Shown piece after piece: positions 59,677 through 64,000 of a DNA stretch of 64,000 nucleotides (position 1 is its first letter; each line of letters starts with the position of its first letter). Where the stretch lies: the NCBI RefSeq assembly GCF_900547205.1, contig NZ_URFY01000023.1:3637-67636 (forward strand). Direction: 5' to 3'. The notes beneath the pieces were generated by a model. It did no database searches. It was not told where the DNA came from and worked only from the letters and a program-made list of their open reading frames with translations. Origin of the DNA: an uncultured Bacteroides sp. (GTDB lineage Bacteria; Bacteroidota; Bacteroidia; Bacteroidales; Bacteroidaceae). The translations under genes were made by a program, and so were the position numbers.

Positions 59677-62448
59677 TCACCCTTTTCTCTTCAAGAAATC
59701 CGTCGGGCTCTCGCCAAACTGCTCCTTATAACATTTTGTAAAGTAGGACGGTGAACTAAAGCCAACTTCATAACCAATCTCCGCCACTGTCAAATCAGAT
59801 GAAGCAAGCAAGGACGCTGCTCTCTTCAGACGGGCTATGCGAAGCAATTCATTCGGAGAATAGTTGGTTAGTGATTTAAGTTTGCGATAAAGCTGCACGC
59901 GGCTCAATCCCATGTCCTTCCCTAAATCCTCCACATTCAGGCTGGAGTCTCCCATTTTAGTTTCGATAAGGGATTTGAACTTTTCTACGAAATCTTTGTC
60001 CATATCGCAAACATCTTCTTTAGCCAGCGTCTGCCCGTCACCAAAGAACTGTTTCAGCCGACGATGCGAATCTATCAGATTGCGAACTCGTGCCAGCAAC
60101 AATTGCGAACTAAAAGGTTTGGAGATATAAGAATCCGCACCGCCGTCATAACCTTGTATCCGTTGTTCGTCCAGCGAACAGGCAGTTAGAAGAATAACAG
60201 GTATATGGCAGGTTTGCAATTCAGACTTCAATCGGCGACAACATTCGATACCGTCGATTCCCGGCATCATCACATCGGATATTATCAAATCAGGAACGTA
60301 CTTCATAGCTTTACGGATACCTTCCGAACCATCCGCAGCTTCAATTACCGTATAATCATTATGAAGCAATCCGTGCACATACGAACGAATATCTACATTA
60401 TCGTCAATAACAAGTACAGAGGGTTTAGAAGAATCGTAATTCTTTTCCAATTCCTCTTCTTCTTCAATTTGCGAAGCATCATTAGTAAGGGTAGCGGTTA
60501 CAGAAGCAGGCGTGGAATCCTCTTCGGCATCGAAAGTAGCTGTTCCACAAGTCTGTATAGGCAAATCAACAGTAAAGATAGTTCCCTGTTTTTCATCACT
60601 TTCCACTGTGATGCTACCTCCGTGCATCTCCACAAACGCTTTCACCAAAGCCAGTCCTATCCCCGACCCAGCATGATGCATATCTATCTTGTAGAAACGG
60701 TCGAAAATATTTCGGATATGTTCGGCAGAAATCATCGAGCCAGTATTGGCTACCGTAAAACGAATCCATCTTTTATCTTCATTCATCAAAGTAGACAAGC
60801 GGACTGCTATTTTTCCATTTTCAGGAGTAAACTTAAAAGCATTGGACAGAAGATTGAAATAAATACGTTCCAATTTCTCTATATCCGCCAATGTATGATA
60901 ATCTGTATCGGGCATATTATCAAACGAGAAATGAATATGCTTCTTTCGGGCAGCTGCTTGGAAAGATTCATTCCAACCTTCAAAAGAAGAAAGAATATCT
61001 ATCGGAACAGGAGTATATTCCATCTTTCCATTCTCGTGTTTACGGAAATCGAGAATCTGGTTGACAAGACGCAAGAGAATATTAACATTTCGCTGAACCA
61101 GCATTAACATACGATGCTGGTCACTGCTCAGTGTTTTATCGGCCAATAGTTGGTCCACCGGATCGGCAACCAATGTCAAAGGAGTGCGGAAGTCATGAGA
61201 TATATTCGTGAAAAAGACAAGTTTGGCGTGTGTGGCTTCTTCCAATTGGTGCGAAAGTTGTATTAACTGGTCGCGTTGCTCTTCCAATTTATCGCGCTGT
61301 TCTTCAAGTTGCCTCTTTTGTTCGGAGAGTTCTTTGTTCAGGCGGTTTTTGGAGCGGAGTGATTTATAAACGATTAATAACAATCCGCCCACCAGCAGTA
61401 GAGCTACCAGACCTCCATACAAAACGACCTGCTGTGTAGCCACCCTCGACAGATATCCGCCGATTCGTCCATTCAGTGTTTCAATCTTTTGATCCAGTTC
61501 GGAGATATGTGCAGTCTGGAGTTGCATCACGTGTGCATTCGTACCATCTACGACGGCTGTATTCATTACGGTTTCTCTGGGAAAGAGTTTCTTTTCGAGA
61601 ATATTCATTGCGAGTTGCATCACTTTGTCGCCATTGGTGGGATAGATAAAAGTAGCATCCAGCACACTATCAAGAACAAGTTCCAGCCCGTTTCCTTTGC
61701 CGGGCAGTGCATCGATACCGACAAATATCATTTCCTTTTCACGCCCAGCCTTTTTTGCTGCCTGATATGCCCCCGGAGCTATACGGTCATTGTGTGCATA
61801 TACAGCGTCAATCTTTGGATGGCGGCGAAGCATACTATCCATTTCCTGTTCAGCCGGTTCCCGTTCCCATGCAGCATCTGCTTTGTCAATCAACTTAAGT
61901 TCCGGAAAGCGAGTGATAGCCGCCATAAAACCTTGATGTCGTTCCATAGCGGGAGTTGAACCGCTTAATCCGGTCAATTCTACGATATTCCCTTTTCCCT
62001 TCAGACGGGAAGCAATATAGTTTCCAACAGCACGACCAATCTCGTAATTATCAGCACTTATATAGGCGGTATATTTATCAGAAAGAATCTTCCGGTCGAC
62101 CAGAATAACGGGTATTCCTTTTTGATAGGCTTCCTCCACTATCGGAGTCATCGGAGCTGCTTCATTGGCCGAAATGATTAGTAAGTCTACTCCCTTATCA
62201 ATAAAATAGTTCACATCCTCCGCCTGCTGTTTATTATCATCTCCTGCAGAACGAATCTCGACCGACACTCCATCATAAAACATTGCTTCGCGAAGAATCT
62301 CGTCATTCATCTTATGACGCCAAGAATCGTCGCTGCATTGTGCCACTCCAATACGGAAACGAGGAACATCCTGCTGACAGCCAACTATTACAAGAAGACA
62401 AAATAGTACTATCCAATTCGTATATTTCATCGTTTTAATTATTTTCAT
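59677..62448 (-). CDS. HTCS with periplasmic sugar-binding sensor (BT1754-like)
   Basis: A 923-residue hybrid regulator. The N-terminus has a hydrophobic segment with a lipobox-like I-V-G-C24. The periplasmic sensor is a type I sugar-binding fold (about 30-300; RIGVAQCSDDSWR, LLIISANEAAPMTPIVEEA, DAVYAHNDRIAPGAY, VGIDALPGKG). A membrane span follows (about 340-362), then HisKA with His418 (SHDFRTPLTLV), ATPase (NAFKFTPENG), receiver with Asp725 (ISDVMMPGIDG) and an AraC DNA-binding domain (about 800-923). B. thetaiotaomicron BT1754, which binds fructose and controls the fructan locus, has this architecture; orthology is inference. Starts at 62475 or 62430 are possible alternatives. Confidence 0.93.
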   Translation of the reverse strand: MKIIKTMKYTNWIVLFCLLVIVGCQQDVPRFRIGVAQCSDDSWRHKMNDEILREAMFYDGVSVEIRSAGDDNKQQAEDVNYFIDKGVDLLIISANEAAPMTPIVEEAYQKGIPVILVDRKILSDKYTAYISADNYEIGRAVGNYIASRLKGKGNIVELTGLSGSTPAMERHQGFMAAITRFPELKLIDKADAAWEREPAEQEMDSMLRRHPKIDAVYAHNDRIAPGAYQAAKKAGREKEMIFVGIDALPGKGNGLELVLDSVLDATFIYPTNGDKVMQLAMNILEKKLFPRETVMNTAVVDGTNAHVMQLQTAHISELDQKIETLNGRIGGYLSRVATQQVVLYGGLVALLLVGGLLLIVYKSLRSKNRLNKELSEQKRQLEEQRDKLEEQRDQLIQLSHQLEEATHAKLVFFTNISHDFRTPLTLVADPVDQLLADKTLSSDQHRMLMLVQRNVNILLRLVNQILDFRKHENGKMEYTPVPIDILSSFEGWNESFQAAARKKHIHFSFDNMPDTDYHTLADIEKLERIYFNLLSNAFKFTPENGKIAVRLSTLMNEDKRWIRFTVANTGSMISAEHIRNIFDRFYKIDMHHAGSGIGLALVKAFVEMHGGSITVESDEKQGTIFTVDLPIQTCGTATFDAEEDSTPASVTATLTNDASQIEEEEELEKNYDSSKPSVLVIDDNVDIRSYVHGLLHNDYTVIEAADGSEGIRKAMKYVPDLIISDVMMPGIDGIECCRRLKSELQTCHIPVILLTACSLDEQRIQGYDGGADSYISKPFSSQLLLARVRNLIDSHRRLKQFFGDGQTLAKEDVCDMDKDFVEKFKSLIETKMGDSSLNVEDLGKDMGLSRVQLYRKLKSLTNYSPNELLRIARLKRAASLLASSDLTVAEIGYEVGFSSPSYFTKCYKEQFGESPTDFLKRKG

Positions 62449-62513
62449 TCTTTCGTCTTTCTTTCTGTAATCCAAATTCTTTTCCCTTCATTGTTAGCGT
62501 TCACCACCAGGAA

Positions 62514-62610
62514 TTTGCAGATTTCACAGACGTCCGTATCTTTGTACAGTGTTTTTCATAGTATTAGATTTAAGGCAAACAAAGGTTGGAGCAAGACGTT
62601 GCTCCTTCTT
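62514..62610 (+). ncRNA. Candidate small RNA with its own promoter and terminator
   Basis: In the gap between two leftward genes, the plus strand carries TTTG (62514-62517), 19 bp, then TATCTTTG (62537-62544), a full Bacteroides promoter pointing right. About 45 nt after the -7 box a hairpin GGAGCAA-GACG-TTGCTCC (62588-62605) is followed by TTCTTTAT. This predicts an RNA of roughly 60 nt. If it reads through it would be antisense to the MORN-repeat gene. It matches no RNA family I know. Confidence 0.45.
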
Positions 62611-62635
62611 TATATCCGTACCTTTGCTTTGCTAT

Positions 62636-63754
62636 TTAATTTTCCTCCCATTCCTTTTCCAGTTTGCCATCAACATCATAACGTTTCCAGCGACCAATGC
62701 GACGTCCGTTTTTATATTCTCCGCATTCCTTCAGCTTATCATTCTTCACATAACGGGCTTCATAAGGACCATTTTGACGTCCGTTCTCATATGTAGTCAT
62801 TTCCCAATAATCGAAACGATTGCTTACTATCAAGCGCCGTTCTTTCCCGTGCAATCTTCCGAGTTTGTACGTTGCTTCGTATTTCACTTCTCCATTCGAC
62901 GGATTATACTCACGATACAATCCATCTTTGCGGTCATTCTTCATATAATATTCTCTCTCCCGTGTTCCAGTAGAAGTATTGAATGAAACGTGTAATCCGT
63001 CTTCTTTTCCATTCAGGTAAGTTTCAATAAGAAGTGTATCGCCACTCTCGGCAAATTTTGTCCATTTCCCGTTTTTCTGTCCATTCTTATAGCTACCCAG
63101 TTCGTAGGGAGCACCGAACGTAAACATGGCTGAATACTCTCCATCCTTTAAACCCTCTTCATTATAATAAACGGTTTCATAAAATTCGCGGGTACCTTTT
63201 ATAAAAGTGTATTGCTTGCCTACTTGTTTGCCATCCTTATAATTATGATCCATGCGCAGCGTGCCGTCAAACTCATACGATAAATGCCTTCCATTCTCTT
63301 TCCCCATCCGGTAGCTCTTCTCTGTTTCTACTTTTCCGGTATTAAAGAAGGTTTTGCACGTACCGTCCAGTTTGCCTTCTTTATAAGACTTCTCTTCTTT
63401 CAGTTTACCGTCAAACTTGGAGTGAATTTTGAATAATCCATTCTTTCTTCCTTCTTTATAACTGCCATCGGTCACAAGAATATTATCCAGATATTCCTTA
63501 TAATTTCCCTCATAAAAGCCATCTTTGAAAGAAGCCAGCACATAAGCTGAATGGTATCCATCAATAATGCGATGTTCACCATTTAAAGGTGCTTCCGTCT
63601 TTAAATCTCGGAACAAGATTCTGCCGTCGCCCACATTGATGGCAGACACCTGATCAATCTTATACTCTTTTTGCGCAAATAAAGAAAGAGAAATACATAA
63701 AAACAAGAATATATTCCAGCTTTTTGAGCAGAGGATAGTAGAAATGTGTTTCAT
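62636..63754 (-). CDS. Secreted MORN-repeat (YwqK-like) protein
   Basis: A 372-residue exported protein with a signal peptide ending near LFAQ (residue 28). The mature part is built of about 12-13 repeats of roughly 20-25 residues with the pattern (Y)xxGxxxGxxxxY/F (for example SYKEGKLDGTCKTFFNTGK, NYKDGKQVGKQYTF, SYKNGQKNGKWTKF, EYKNGRRIGRWKRYD). This is the MORN_2/YwqK type. Annotation pipelines sometimes call these antitoxins; nothing here supports that. A -7 box (TACCTTTG, minus, 63797-63804) precedes it. Confidence 0.88.
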   Translation of the reverse strand: MKHISTILCSKSWNIFLFLCISLSLFAQKEYKIDQVSAINVGDGRILFRDLKTEAPLNGEHRIIDGYHSAYVLASFKDGFYEGNYKEYLDNILVTDGSYKEGRKNGLFKIHSKFDGKLKEEKSYKEGKLDGTCKTFFNTGKVETEKSYRMGKENGRHLSYEFDGTLRMDHNYKDGKQVGKQYTFIKGTREFYETVYYNEEGLKDGEYSAMFTFGAPYELGSYKNGQKNGKWTKFAESGDTLLIETYLNGKEDGLHVSFNTSTGTREREYYMKNDRKDGLYREYNPSNGEVKYEATYKLGRLHGKERRLIVSNRFDYWEMTTYENGRQNGPYEARYVKNDKLKECGEYKNGRRIGRWKRYDVDGKLEKEWEEN

Positions 63755-63796
63755 AAAGTGACATTCTTTTAATTAGTTATTATTTAGTTAGCTATG

Positions 63797-63804
63797 CAAA
63801 GGTA
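63797..63804 (-). promoter_or_regulatory. -7 box of the MORN-repeat gene
   Basis: TACCTTTG on the minus strand, 42 nt upstream of the ATG at 63754. Confidence 0.5.
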
Positions 63805-63954
63805 AACAATTTATGGAATATATTCATTCATTTTCATTTTGCTTTTTATCACCCTACCCTTCGGATACCATTCTCCTTCCCCAAAGAGGGAAGTTTTGAG
63901 ATACTACTGATGTATTCAGTTAGCTCAATACTGTGCGGAGTTGAACAATTTATC

Positions 63955-63978
63955 AATGTGCTAATGTGCCAATATGCT
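63955..63978. repeat. Octamer tandem repeat
   Basis: AATGTGCT, AATGTGCC and AATATGCT follow each other without gap (63955-63978), then AATG. The rest of the intergenic sequence 63805-64000 shows no gene. Confidence 0.7.
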
Positions 63979-64000
63979 AATGGCTGCGCTGTGTGCCGCA

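Noticed and set aside
60205..61107. 300-codon open frame on the plus strand
   Set aside because: Antisense to the HTCS at 59677-62448, with low-complexity composition and no recognisable domain.
62549..62986. 145-codon plus-strand ORF starting at the candidate small-RNA promoter
   Set aside because: Mostly antisense to the MORN-repeat gene and starts with GTG; the hairpin at 62588 would terminate the transcript early. The RNA is kept, the protein is not.
63000..63754. Reading the MORN-repeat protein as a YwqK antitoxin
   Set aside because: It is a secreted repeat protein with no toxin gene beside it; the antitoxin label comes only from automated naming of this family.

Overview
This looks like a chromosomal segment of a gut Bacteroides, most likely from the B. 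thetaiotaomicron/ovatus side of the genus (inference). The signs are the Bacteroides promoter signature (-7 TAnnTTTG, sometimes with TTTG about 19-20 bp upstream) before many genes, two hybrid two-component systems (HTCS), an ECF sigma/FecR pair ending in a DUF4974-like domain, a pyruvate:ferredoxin oxidoreductase, Na+-pumping decarboxylases, and Bacteroides-type intergenic palindromes. About 50 genes are supported; I found no rRNA, tRNA, CRISPR array or intact insertion sequence.

Layout. 1-2560: right end of an element with a large serine recombinase, inserted in a VirE/VapE-like (DUF3874) gene of which only the 3' part remains. 2682-4578: a DUF6078 protein, a 70-residue basic protein whose ORF contains an intrinsic terminator before its stop codon, and a GNAT/FemAB-like transferase. 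4752-9305: methylmalonyl-CoA epimerase and a four-subunit Na+-pumping methylmalonyl-CoA decarboxylase, the last steps of the succinate-propionate pathway. 9491-13034: TPR protein, class II fructose-bisphosphate aldolase, ribosomal protein L31 type B, one unknown protein. 13138-18601: RND efflux operon (adaptor, pump, TolC). 18676-19270: RelE/ParE-type toxin-antitoxin pair. 19375-22734: second Na+ decarboxylase operon (OadG-OadA-OadB). 23324-28452: leftward run LysE - DUF4924 - RfbD - PrfC - ECF sigma - FecR. 28552-31182: NT-HEPN protein and AAA/PD-(D/E)XK ATPase, followed by a 1 kb gene-free region rich in repeats. 32223-35936: PurL. 36245-41460: HTCS translationally coupled to two half-size chromate transporters. 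41556-51795: two GHL10-family secreted hydrolases, an orphan histidine kinase, UvrA, a small porin-like protein, and CstA with a coupled small membrane protein. 51824-58483: an unrecognised ATP-grasp-like protein, an AAA ATPase, a SHOCT/DUF4870 membrane protein, and NifJ (PFOR). 58542-63754: MGMT-like protein, GyrI-like protein, an HTCS with a periplasmic sugar-binding sensor (same architecture as the B. thetaiotaomicron fructose sensor BT1754), and a MORN-repeat protein.

How it fits together. Much of the window serves anaerobic energy metabolism. PFOR makes acetyl-CoA and reduced ferredoxin, the Oad complex acts on oxaloacetate or pyruvate with Na+ pumping, and the Mmd complex converts methylmalonyl-CoA to propionyl-CoA while exporting Na+. 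CstA and FbaA add pyruvate/peptide uptake and glycolysis/gluconeogenesis. The most interesting signal is the 70-residue ORF at 3233-3445: its in-frame terminator and its sequence pattern recall the ArfA/BrfA ribosome-rescue factors. A candidate small RNA at about 62550-62610 and the HTCS-chromate transporter coupling are the next most notable.
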